A stretch of DNA of 14,838 nucleotides from an uncultured Lachnoanaerobaculum sp. (GTDB taxonomy: Bacteria; Bacillota; Clostridia; Lachnospirales; Lachnospiraceae). The notes beneath the pieces are model-generated. The model saw nothing but the letters and a program-made list of their open reading frames with translations, ran no database searches and was not told the DNA's origin. A program made the position numbers and the translations under genes. Every line of letters starts with the position of its first letter. Position 1 is the first letter of the stretch. The DNA lies in the NCBI RefSeq assembly GCF_938015485.1, contig NZ_CALLVU010000062.1, positions 1 to 14,838 of the forward strand, given 5' to 3'. Of this stretch, positions 7,901 to 13,465 are shown piece after piece.

Positions 7901-10120
7901 ATCAAGTACATCAGGATACAATCCTTTAATATCAGTACCGTCAGTTACTTCCTCGTTATTATCCCAAGAGAAGTATGTATCTATAGTTCCCGGTCCTGCT
8001 GTAACATTTCTGGTAAATTTAAACTTCGGATAAAGATATATATATCTATATGTGTTATTTCCCTCCGGAAGATTTATATTTGGAAGATCCCAAATATATG
8101 CTGTTTTTCCGGTATTTTTAAAGTTGTACTCCACTCTATAGTTTCTGACTGCCGCCGGTGTCAGCTCAGGCGTATAAGACGGCCATACATCTATCCCCTG
8201 ATATTCAAAGCCCGGATCAACCAATGCATAAAACTTCGGATGCTTTATATCTCTGCCACCCGGACCAAGATTATAACGAAATCTTATATCATCTTGTACC
8301 TGAACAACCTCATCGATATATTTTGTACCTAAGTTGCGACCTTGGGTATAATGAGTATACTCATATGCATATGGCTTATTCCACCCTGCATAGCTCTGAT
8401 ATGTACTTGTCACTTGAGTTGCCAGATTAGTATCACCTGTAAGCTTACTATCGTTATATGTCCATATCGTTGCGCTGTCGTCTGCTGCTGCCGCCAACTG
8501 TGTCTTTACACTATTATATGAGTTCGGTGCTAAGCGAAATGTATACTCTATATTAACAATATTTCCGCTTATAGCCTGTACCTCTATAGGATTGTCGAAC
8601 TTAAGTTCTATTTTTTTATACAGTGTAGGTGTCGGCAATGTCACCTCTGTGGAAGAAGATGTGATAGATACATCTGTAGCTATTATTTCAGTACTTCCGT
8701 CAGGTTTGGTACCTATAAGTTTATTATGTGAAAGTGCAGCTTGCTGAGTTGTATCAAGCACCGGAATACTCTCATATGAAGTACCTCCTGCTGCCCCCTG
8801 TACATATCCTGTAGAATTCGGATATGTTATCTTATATGATATAAGTTCCAATTCCTCATTAGTCCTTGGAGTATCTTCTATGGATGATATAGTATGATGA
8901 TACGCTCCCTTGACAGGATATGTTGAAGGGTTTCCTGTATACCACTCCCATCTCGGATATATCGTATACTTATGTACAGTATTCTCTCTCGTACCCAACA
9001 TCTTTGTTCCCGGACCACTTTTATATACTCTTAATCCGTTATCCGTAGGTGGTGTTCCCGGATATGAATAATACCCTACTTTTGCAACAGATTTCTGCAA
9101 TGATGCTGTATCTAAAGAGCCGTCATCGTTGACAAACTGCCAAGTAACCGGAAATGATACATATACATATGAAGATCTCGTTCCTACCGGTTGATTATTA
9201 TATTTTATATAGAACTGGTCATACGTACTGCTAATATTTCCATACTGTATATCCTTACTTATAGTATGGTTACTTGCATTGTATACCCACCCTGCATTAT
9301 TTGTATCACTTGTATCGAACCTCTCATTAGCCGGAAGTTGTACTGTAAGTCTTGTCTTCCTTCTATCAGAGCCATAGCTTTTTTGTTCCGTACCATGGTA
9401 TGTACCGGCAGCAGGCCAGTCGGTTCTATAAGTATTTATATATACTCTACTACTATAGTTATTTGACAGTGTAGTATTGTTCTGTAAATCGGTACTAACC
9501 CCCTGTAGAAAACTATAACTTGTAGAATAATTACTCGTTTCATTTACATATCCTACAGGATATGTCTTAGCAGTAAAAGTATTATTGGAACTCTCTACCA
9601 ATGTTCCGTTACCGTCATATACCTGCCACGGTATTGTGTAGGTTTCATTGTTAGCCAGTGAATTCGGCTGTATAGTTGCCTTAAAAGGTACCGTCTGCGT
9701 TGTACCGCTACCCAAACTTGTGTATTTCATTGTAACAATGATGTATTCATTATTGCTGCTATAATCAACATTCAGGTAATCTGTTGCCGGTCTGTTTATC
9801 CATGTGGAAATATTGGAAGTGCTTATATAATTTCCAAATATCTTCTTCGGTAAATATAACTTGGAATAAGCACCCGGAAGACTTCGTCCTCCCGACTGCA
9901 TTGTTATATTTGCGTAGAACGATACTTCTTCTCCTACATAGAAATCCGAATTTCCTCTGGACGCTACAGCAACTTGATCATATGTTACGTTCGCGACAAC
10001 GTCCGGATCATCCACTACTGCAGGCGGTCCTGCATAGGCACTGAAGATGTCGCTCATGGATAAGAAAACCATAACAAATGACAAAAGGGCCGCTAAAAAG
10101 CGTTTTCTGAATTGCTTCAT
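1952..10120 (-). CDS. Giant MucBP-repeat wall-anchored adhesin (2722 aa)
   Basis: The start ATG follows AAGGAGGT by 3 bases. Residues 1-30 are a signal peptide (MKQFRKRF, hydrophobic core, cleavage near AYAG). Residues about 35-750 are a beta-rich adhesin region paralogous to the partial gene downstream. About 755-950 resembles DUF11-like surface modules (FYDILPHVGD). About 952-1090 is SdrD_B-like (SGKIYYD, DANGDYSFDNI). From residue 1093 to about 2518 lie roughly 18 MucBP units of 70-95 aa ending in Y(Y/E)Y(K/R)R. A P-x-P stalk and a Ser/Gly linker follow. The C-terminus is a sorting signal: VPKTA at 2688, a hydrophobic stretch, then KKKEDR. MucBP domains are known from mucus-binding proteins of lactobacilli and Listeria; binding to mucin or glycans here is inference. 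The protein should be secreted by Sec and attached by a sortase not encoded in the window. Its last 607 bp are nearly identical to those of the upstream adhesin. Confidence 0.93.
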   Translation of the reverse strand: MKQFRKRFLAALLSFVMVFLSMSDIFSAYAGPPAVVDDPDVVANVTYDQVAVASRGNSDFYVGEEVSFYANITMQSGGRSLPGAYSKLYLPKKIFGNYISTSNISTWINRPATDYLNVDYSSNNEYIIVTMKYTSLGSGTTQTVPFKATIQPNSLANNETYTIPWQVYDGNGTLVESSNNTFTAKTYPVGYVNETSNYSTSYSFLQGVSTDLQNNTTLSNNYSSRVYINTYRTDWPAAGTYHGTEQKSYGSDRRKTRLTVQLPANERFDTSDTNNAGWVYNASNHTISKDIQYGNISSTYDQFYIKYNNQPVGTRSSYVYVSFPVTWQFVNDDGSLDTASLQKSVAKVGYYSYPGTPPTDNGLRVYKSGPGTKMLGTRENTVHKYTIYPRWEWYTGNPSTYPVKGAYHHTISSIEDTPRTNEELELISYKITYPNSTGYVQGAAGGTSYESIPVLDTTQQAALSHNKLIGTKPDGSTEIIATDVSITSSSTEVTLPTPTLYKKIELKFDNPIEVQAISGNIVNIEYTFRLAPNSYNSVKTQLAAAADDSATIWTYNDSKLTGDTNLATQVTSTYQSYAGWNKPYAYEYTHYTQGRNLGTKYIDEVVQVQDDIRFRYNLGPGGRDIKHPKFYALVDPGFEYQGIDVWPSYTPELTPAAVRNYRVEYNFKNTGKTAYIWDLPNINLPEGNNTYRYIYLYPKFKFTRNVTAGPGTIDTYFSWDNNEEVTDGTDIKGLYPDVLDLDNDGNTTEKFSSKKENYVYSPPLELILTKRSKRADAGNAQYSSITTPDSEQIVDYQLNIFNNSIAAVTGFTFYDILPHVGDKSIVPNQQGVYTDRGSTYKVTLAGPIDANANYTFEYSTTPVTEGNIAANYGGATWVSSVSDWSQVTMFRAKMKPGYSLASHTTDVLTFKAKMPDTVPLDTTDKAVNTFAGFSGNNYGGAFEALNNTVVPKKYKISGKIYYDVPPTGGTANGTYLTTDDDAPAAGRSVALYKSDGTPVRDASGNPVTTTADANGDYSFDNISTQGTYKVVVTPGTGDTLSGIHVTSTSLVIGNDFNNGTLGGNAVFEANVTVTPTNDKKTANAALEASNSTLKVKHVDMSGNPIPLDDGSGNVPDTDSIHAFRATYSVTPPTTLTGVTNFEYAEPDLTNGRPLSGTLNPGQNVVILKYKRKQAGDITVHHYEVGQTTELYKPSGATAPSAEVFDGTQKLGLSENLTNKAADIDNFEYVSVDKTGASSATAPSATGATTVTYLSTPQTVTYYYKRKNAANITVHHYEDGTTTELYSQTAGGTPSAVTISGTGKLGLTEDLTNKAADIANYDYVGIDVSGAPSATSPSSTGETTLTHGTTAQTVIYKYKRKDAGNVIVHHYEQGTTTQLVPDMTLSGAGKLGLPYTTTTQPIQNFTVVTVPSNQNGTYQSGNQTVTYYYKRNNAGNITVHHYEVGQSSELYKPTGATAPSAEVFDGAGKLGLSETFVNREADIDNYEYVSVDTSGAPGLTATGGSGQTNVTYQTGAQTVIYRYRRKNAANITVHHYEDGTTTELFTPTGAAAPSAVTISGAGKLGLTENLTNQAANIANFEYASVDVSGAPSATSPSGTGETTLTHRTTAQTVIYKYKRKDAGNVIVKYVEQGTNTPLRLPNTMSGAGKLGLTYTTTPDTFTNYDLVSATPTGHTGNYPAAGSDITVIYEYKRKNAGDITVNHYIDGTTTQLYKHGGSTTPSAEVFNGTGKLGLSEDLTNKEADIDNYEFVRVDVTGAGGANTPNTTTGATTVTYVAGNQVVNYYYRRKDAANITVHHYEDGTTTELYSPTGGTPSAVVVSGNGKLGLTESFTNKEANIANFEYVGVDTSGAPSATTPSATGTTNLTHGASPQTLIYKYRRKNAGNVLVHHYEQGTTTQVAGDDNLSGVGKMGLTYNTSPATVPNYTVVDATPIDHTGTYPNTGTTVVTYYYTRNNAGDVTVHHYEQGTTTQVAGDDNLSGTGRLGLPYTTNEQNVPHFTLVGQPANKNGTFTTGPQIVIYEYRRNDAGNVLVHHYEAGSTTQVSPDENLSGVGKSGLTYTTSPAAVANYTVVSATPTAYSGNYPASGTTVVTYYYTRNDAGDVTVKYLEQGTGTSLHSDAVLSGAGKLGLPYTTNEENITDYELVAQPANKNGRFTTGSQTVIYEYRRKPAGDVTTVYVDDGGNVISTPDVQSGVGKLGLPYNTTAKTIPNFTLVSTPLNANGVFTSGPQTVTYVYRRSDAGNVTVYHKSVYDNSDLSAPNVLDGTRKLGLPYTTSPESYADFEVSSVPANANGTFASGAQTVTYLYKRKQSGGVRINYLDNHGNRIDNPDTITGSDNVGLPYTTTPKTITNYDLISVPANANGTFTVAPITVNYIYKRKDAGTVTVEHIDENGNVPLETPEVMDGSEKLGLPYTTSAKSFDNFDLLSVPANANGTFTSTDQTVTYVYRRKDAGNVIAHYKDTAGFPIESDEVLDGTRSLGLPYTTTQKDITGYSLYLVQGRETGIFSNGTIEVTYIYRKNPSVVITPVPPVTPTPVSPSPINPISPVTPVTPINPVNPITPSPISPITPVSPSPINPIIPSPITPSRIATPSQIITPGRDQDLVIRPNRPIATPSIATSSNGSRGGSGSSGGNANVRPAKSVITNNGQSKNAIDTVVPIIDKPVIETKKPTPQKATIVPDTRKAMSVPKTADSKDVRGYFFILISSLAAAISLVLKKKEDR
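1961..2567 (-). repeat. Stalk-plus-anchor cassette, copy 1
   Basis: A 607 bp direct repeat of 10706-11312 (constant offset 8745). By eye only four bases differ, at 1978, 1990, 1999 and 2011, all near the 3' end of the gene. From 2012 to 2567 the copies appear identical. It encodes RKNPSVV, the Pro-rich stalk, a Ser/Gly linker, VPKTA and the membrane segment. The similarity stops abruptly at 2568, where the last MucBP unit begins. Confidence 0.95.
2568..6844 (-). repeat. Array of about 18 MucBP-type coding repeats
   Basis: Units start (first base, minus strand) at 6844, 6598, 6316, 6034, 5821, 5539, 5257, 5035, 4750, 4471, 4252, 4039, 3820, 3607, 3397, 3184, 2974 and 2761. The first is degenerate. 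Typical landmarks are (G/A)(N/D)(V/I)TVHHYE, GKLGL, an NY/NF-(T/E)-(V/Y)V segment and a closing VTYYY(K/R)R. Units 2-10 form three A-B-C triads: A and B are 93-95 aa with an inserted TELY-(P)-SAE/SAV segment, and C is 71-74 aa. Units 11-18 are all short (about 70-73 aa). All spacings are multiples of three, so copy-number changes would keep the frame. Confidence 0.9.
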
Positions 10121-10214
10121 TAAACCTCCTTATTTAATTTATTTTACTGTCTTGCCTAAATATTCAAGTTTTATATTTTTTAGTGAGATTTGATTGATTT
10201 ATCTTGATATAAAA

Positions 10215-10246
10215 TGCGTTCAATGTTTGCGTTTTGATATTGCGTT
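10215..10246. repeat. Three TGCGTT direct repeats at 13-bp spacing
   Basis: TGCGTT occurs at 10215, 10228 and 10241 on the plus strand (AACGCA on the coding strand), exactly 13 bp apart. Copies 2 and 3 extend to TGCGTTTT. The repeats lie about 100 bp upstream of the giant adhesin start, just downstream of a candidate promoter. They could be a regulator binding site; no known family motif is recognised. Confidence 0.5.
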
Positions 10247-10262
10247 TTTAATGTTAACAAAT

Positions 10263-10291
10263 GTTATACTCTGTAAAATAAAGCCTATAAA
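10263..10291 (-). promoter_or_regulatory. Candidate proximal promoter of the giant adhesin
   Basis: On the minus strand, TTTATA (10286-10291, 4 of 6 to consensus) and TATAAC (10263-10268, 5 of 6) are 17 bases apart. A start near 10256 would give a leader of about 136 bases containing the TGCGTT repeats. This is weak evidence in AT-rich DNA. Confidence 0.3.
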
Positions 10292-10334
10292 ACTGATAAT
10301 AAGCCGTCCTGTAAATGATTTTTAAACACATATA

Positions 10335-10357
10335 GGAGTCATCTATACGATCACTCC
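10335..10357. promoter_or_regulatory. Imperfect 23-bp palindrome in the giant adhesin leader
   Basis: Left arm GGAGTCATC and right arm GATCACTCC match at 8 of 9 positions around a 5-base centre (10344-10348). As DNA it could be an operator for a dimeric regulator. As minus-strand RNA it forms a hairpin with one internal mismatch, lying 4 bases after the stop of a possible 8-codon ORF. No T-run follows, so it is not a typical terminator. Confidence 0.45.
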
Positions 10358-10361
10358 GACA

Positions 10362-10388
10362 TTAACTCTTACTTATTCTTCTTATCAT
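10362..10388 (-). CDS. Possible 8-codon leader ORF (MIRRISKS)
   Basis: ATG at 10388 is preceded, at 5-7 bases, by AAGGAGGAG, a very strong ribosome binding site, and the frame closes at TAA (10362) after eight codons. The peptide is basic (MIRRISKS). A perfect -10 (TATAAT, 10419-10424) lies at the right distance upstream, and the palindrome follows just after the stop. Strong ribosome binding sites are rare in this AT-rich gap, which is the main argument. It could be a regulatory leader peptide, a decayed gene start or chance. Confidence 0.25.
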   Translation of the reverse strand: MIRRISKS

Positions 10389-10418
10389 ACACACTCCTCC
10401 TTCTTAACTCTCACTATG

Positions 10419-10424
10419 ATTATA
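10419..10424 (-). promoter_or_regulatory. Candidate distal -10 box for the giant adhesin leader
   Basis: On the minus strand a perfect TATAAT lies about 31 bases before the ATG of the possible leader ORF. The best -35 (TTAACT, 4 of 6) is at a short 15-base spacing, so the promoter is uncertain. If used, the giant adhesin mRNA would have a leader of about 290 bases. Confidence 0.25.
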
Positions 10425-10651
10425 CTTATAACATATTTTAGTTAATAATGGAATATTTATTTAACTTTGTCTTAAATACAGGCATTATCTGATAAGATTT
10501 TTAAAACTGATTTGTGCAATATTTACATATGTTTTATAAATTTTCATTTATCCCCTTTCTTTTATATGTTGATTAAGATACTAAAATATAATTATGGTCT
10601 ATTATCTTTAACATTCTATTTGAAAAATTTTAACACTATTATCACCGAAAC

Positions 10652-10680
10652 AAAAAAGTCCCCCGACAATGTCGAGGGAC
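10652..10680 (-). terminator. Intrinsic terminator of the 816-aa adhesin gene
   Basis: On the minus strand, GTCCC and GGGAC (10676-10680 with 10658-10662) plus CGAC / GTCG form a stem with one A-C mismatch and a 3-base loop, followed by six Ts (10652-10657). It lies 17 bases after the stop codon. Confidence 0.88.
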
Positions 10681-10696
10681 TATAAATGCTTAGCCT

Positions 10697-13147
10697 TTAT
10701 TCAATTTCTTTTTTCTTTAATAAAAGTGATATTGTAGCTGCCAATGAGCTTATAAAGATGAAGAAGTAGCCTCTTACATCTTTGCTGTCGGCAGTCTTCG
10801 GAACCGACATTGCTTTTCTTGTATCCGGAACTATAGTCGCCTTCTGTGGTGTAGGCTTCTTAGTCTCGATTACAGGCTTGTCGATTATAGGTACTACAGT
10901 ATCAATTGCGTTCTTTGATTGTCCGTTGTTTGTTATAACAGACTTTGCAGGTCTTACATTAGCGTTTCCGCCCGAGCTTCCGCTTCCGCCTCGACTTCCG
11001 TTAGAAGATGTTGCAATAGAAGGTGTAGCTATAGGTCTGTTAGGTCTGATAACAAGATCCTGATCTCTACCCGGAGTGATTATCTGACTCGGTGTAGCTA
11101 TTCTTGACGGTGTTATCGGACTTGGTATTATCGGATTAATCGGACTTGGACTAACCGGTGTTATCGGGCTTATCGGACTCGGTGTTATCGGATTAACCGG
11201 ATTTATCGGTGTTACAGGTGTAACAGGGCTTATCGGGTTAATCGGACTCGGGCTAACCGGAGTCGGTGTTACAGGAGGTACCGGTGTGATAACCACACTT
11301 GGGTTCTTTCTGTTCGTGATAGTGAATCTCGTTGCAGCTGTACCGGAAATGGTTGTTGAATAGCCATCAATATGAACTTCATCAACTGTGTATTCAATCT
11401 CATGTCCATCATCGGCATACTTAGGTAAGTTAGAGAAAGTATGTTCCCAGTTATCATCTTTTGTAAGAGTAACTCTTTCCTTCTCTGTACCGTCTGCTAA
11501 CAATTTGATAGTTGCAGAGTCCGCTTCTTTTCCAACCCAGACTTTTTTGACCGGAACAGATATTTTTTCTGTATTGGTGTTCGTTACAGTGAAGCCATTT
11601 TCCATATCGCCGGTTATTGAAGAATCGTAGTTCGTGATTGCATCTTCTTTAACGGTATATTGAATCTCACTGCCGTCTGTATTCTTTTTCTTTAATCCTT
11701 CAAAAGTATGTTGCCAGTTATTTCTTTCATTTAGTGTGACTGACTTTCCGGTATCTACTCCATCTGCCCATAAGTGAATGGTAGCTGAGCTTCCTTTTGG
11801 TCCAACCCATTCTTTGCTTACTTTTACATAAGTCTTATACATCTTGTCCTTGATAGTAAGTGTTCCGCCTACATCATCATTGACATATACAGAATATTCA
11901 TTTGGATCAAGTTCATATCCCTCCGGTGCATTGATTTCCTTTACCTTATATCTGCCTTGCACTAACTGATCAGAAATAACAGTACCATCAGCACTTGTTG
12001 TTAAATCGAATGAAGTTCCATCCGGCTTTGTGACCTTGAAGGTTGCGCCTGCTAATGGTGCACCATTATCAACGTCAACTTTTCTAAGCTTTAATTTCTT
12101 AAGCAACACACCACCGGCTGCACCACCCGAACGACGATACTTCCAAGTTCCGCTACTGGACTGAGTATTTGTGGAAGATGTCAAAGTGGCATTATTTGAC
12201 TGCACAATATCACCATATTCAACTGTGGATTTATAAGACAAGAAATAGGACTGTGTTCCAATGTCTCCAAGGTCAAGTCTGAATTCAGTCTTATCCTCGT
12301 TGAATGTAATCTTGTCAGAAATATCAACTACTTCACCGGTATAGGATGTCGGACTGCCGGATGCATCATACTCACATTTCAAAAGTTTGAAATTTTCGGA
12401 TGTAATGACTGTTGGCAATGAATCCGGATCAATGAAATGACCATTATTCGAAGTGATCTTATCTGTAATAACAACATTCTTTAAATTTTGTTTTGTTCTG
12501 TTAATACGAACACCCCAAGCAGCCTGATCAGAAACAGTTGGAGATTTTGCCCATTTACCAATCACCTCAACAGTTGAAAGAGCTTTATCCGGTTTTACAA
12601 TGATTGGCTTAGGACCAGGTGTCAGATCTTCTCGATTATTGACTCCCACTTTTACATTGATAGTCTGGTTATCTCCAACCTTTTTTTTATTAATCTTTAA
12701 ATCAAAGTGTAAATGTCCTTTAAACTTATACTTTCCGGTTGCGTTTTCATTAAATACAACATGTACATTGCCACCACCACCTGTTGCTGTTACAGCATTC
12801 GGCTGAATTGTTGCTGTACCTACGACCATTCCATCTTCACCTTTAATATCAAATGTAGTCGGATAAGTTACAGCAGTTGTTAAATCGAATTCTTCAGGAA
12901 TTTTAATATCAAAGTAATTTCCATTATCCAATAAAATTGATGCAGGAATTTCAAAATTAAAATCCAGCTTAAGCGTGGCTGACTTTTCTGTTTCAGTAAC
13001 CGGCTGGTTACTTGTATTTAAGATTTGAAAGCTTGTAATCCTAGCATCTACAGCTAAACCGTCAGCATAGACAGTGAGGTTCAAACCTTGAAACATCATA
13101 ATGAATATCATAAGAAATGACATTATAATTCCAGTCAATCTTTTCAT
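10697..13147 (-). CDS. Wall-anchored MSCRAMM-like adhesin with SpaA and Cna_B domains (816 aa)
   Basis: The frame is open from a TTG at 13177, with ATGs at 13159 and 13147. The ATG at 13147 is chosen because the signal peptide begins there (MKRLTGIIMSF, cleavage near VYADG) and the purine-rich AAAGGAATGGA lies upstream; the ATG at 13159 abuts its own ribosome site. Residues about 31-345 resemble the two-domain ligand-binding A region of Cna-type MSCRAMMs. About 346-435 is a SpaA-type prealbumin-like domain (LRKVD, KEINAPEGYEL). About 437-525 and 526-612 are Cna_B domains, each with the Lys (VSKEW, VKKVW), Glu (YTVKE, YTVDE) and Asn (TVTNT, TITNR) expected for an internal isopeptide bond. The Pro-rich stalk and VPKTA signal (residue 782) are shared with the giant adhesin. 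The ligand is unknown. No pilin motif was seen, so a single-chain adhesin is favoured over a pilus subunit. Confidence 0.92.
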   Translation of the reverse strand: MKRLTGIIMSFLMIFIMMFQGLNLTVYADGLAVDARITSFQILNTSNQPVTETEKSATLKLDFNFEIPASILLDNGNYFDIKIPEEFDLTTAVTYPTTFDIKGEDGMVVGTATIQPNAVTATGGGGNVHVVFNENATGKYKFKGHLHFDLKINKKKVGDNQTINVKVGVNNREDLTPGPKPIIVKPDKALSTVEVIGKWAKSPTVSDQAAWGVRINRTKQNLKNVVITDKITSNNGHFIDPDSLPTVITSENFKLLKCEYDASGSPTSYTGEVVDISDKITFNEDKTEFRLDLGDIGTQSYFLSYKSTVEYGDIVQSNNATLTSSTNTQSSSGTWKYRRSGGAAGGVLLKKLKLRKVDVDNGAPLAGATFKVTKPDGTSFDLTTSADGTVISDQLVQGRYKVKEINAPEGYELDPNEYSVYVNDDVGGTLTIKDKMYKTYVKVSKEWVGPKGSSATIHLWADGVDTGKSVTLNERNNWQHTFEGLKKKNTDGSEIQYTVKEDAITNYDSSITGDMENGFTVTNTNTEKISVPVKKVWVGKEADSATIKLLADGTEKERVTLTKDDNWEHTFSNLPKYADDGHEIEYTVDEVHIDGYSTTISGTAATRFTITNRKNPSVVITPVPPVTPTPVSPSPINPISPVTPVTPINPVNPITPSPISPITPVSPSPINPIIPSPITPSRIATPSQIITPGRDQDLVIRPNRPIATPSIATSSNGSRGGSGSSGGNANVRPAKSVITNNGQSKNAIDTVVPIIDKPVIETKKPTPQKATIVPDTRKAMSVPKTADSKDVRGYFFIFISSLAATISLLLKKKEIE
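10706..11312 (-). repeat. Stalk-plus-anchor cassette, copy 2
   Basis: Second copy of the 607 bp direct repeat at 1961-2567. Differences by eye are at 10723, 10735, 10744 and 10756. Similarity ends at 11312, directly after the terminal Asn of the second Cna_B domain, so the module is joined exactly at a domain border. Confidence 0.95.
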
Positions 13148-13171
13148 ATTTATTTCCATTCCTTTCGCTTT

Positions 13172-13210
13172 GCTCAAGGCACAAAACGTTATGAAAATGT
13201 TTCCTTGAGC
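13172..13210. other. Strong hairpin just upstream of the 816-aa adhesin
   Basis: GCTCAAGG (13172-13179) and CCTTGAGC (13203-13210) are perfect inverted repeats. Inside them AAACGTT and AATGTTT can also pair (one G-U). On the plus strand TTATTTTTTATTTT follows, which looks like an intrinsic terminator facing the insertion sequence. On the minus strand it would be a leader hairpin close to the adhesin ribosome binding site. It may also lie at or near the IS target site. Confidence 0.6.
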
Positions 13211-13223
13211 TTATTTTTTATTT

Positions 13224-13229
13224 TATAAT
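13224..13229 (+). promoter_or_regulatory. Candidate -10 box for the bridge RNA
   Basis: A perfect TATAAT on the plus strand, with no good -35 at 16-18 bases upstream. This fits the IS621 model, where the -35 is supplied by the right end once the excised circle joins right end to left end. Transcription would start near 13237. The link to that model is inference. Confidence 0.4.
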
Positions 13230-13236
13230 TCTTCTT

Positions 13237-13420
13237 GTAGGGAACTCGGTATACTACAAATCACGGGGAGGTGAGTGGGCTGTCCGGCTTGCCGGATGAC
13301 CGCATAATTATATGTGTAGTTCGCCTTTTCAAGCACAAATAAGTGTGTCGTGGAACACGTAATCTTATCTTTGTATAAACAATCTCGTTTATGGCTTAGG
13401 CGTTCAGTCAATGCCGTCTC
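13237..13420 (+). ncRNA. Candidate IS110 bridge RNA
   Basis: The region between the -10 box and the recombinase is non-coding and rich in paired arms. Helix 1: ACTACA (13253-13258) with TGTAGT (13315-13320), two more pairs inside a mismatch, enclosing a large internal loop and the hairpin TCCGG-CTTG-CCGGA (13283-13296). Helix 2: CGTG-GAA-CACG (13349-13359). Helix 3: ATAAAC / GTTTAT with a 6-base loop (13375-13392). Helix 4: GGCGTT / AATGCC with loop CAGTC (13399-13415). In IS621 the 177-nt bridge RNA is encoded at this position and carries target- and donor-binding loops. The length here (about 180 nt) and layout agree. RNA ends and guide loops are not determined. Confidence 0.55.
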
Positions 13421-13424
13421 TCCC

Positions 13425-13430
13425 TATAAT
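13425..13430 (+). promoter_or_regulatory. Candidate -10 box for the recombinase
   Basis: A perfect TATAAT 35 bases before the recombinase ATG, with only a poor -35 (TTCAGT, 16-base spacing). It could give the recombinase its own short-leader mRNA, separate from the bridge RNA. Confidence 0.3.
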
Positions 13431-13465
13431 CTCTAATGAATCTTCTGATTCTGAAAGGAGTCCCT

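Larger units (their letters stand above)
10121..10651. other. Long AT-rich leader and upstream region of the giant adhesin
   Basis: A 530 bp gap without a gene of normal size, between the terminator of the 816-aa adhesin and the giant gene. It holds the GGAGG ribosome binding site at 10124-10128, two candidate minus-strand promoters, a triple direct repeat, an imperfect palindrome and a possible 8-codon ORF, listed separately. Nothing was recognised in 10430-10650. Confidence 0.6.

Noticed and set aside
10697..13147. The 816-aa protein as a pilus backbone subunit
   Set aside because: Cna_B and SpaA domains occur in pilins, but no pilin Lys motif, pilus sortase or further pilin gene is visible.
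13148..13177. TTG (13177) or ATG (13159) as start of the 816-aa adhesin
   Set aside because: The TTG lies inside a strong hairpin arm, and the ATG at 13159 directly abuts its AAAGGA. The signal peptide begins naturally at 13147.
13223..13411. 62-aa minus-strand ORF in the IS upstream region
   Set aside because: It overlaps the structured non-coding stretch, has no good ribosome binding site and no recognisable domain.
13436..13465. Upstream ATG of the recombinase frame
   Set aside because: The strong GAAAGGAG lies between the two ATGs and serves the one at 13466; the ten extra residues are not needed for the family motif.
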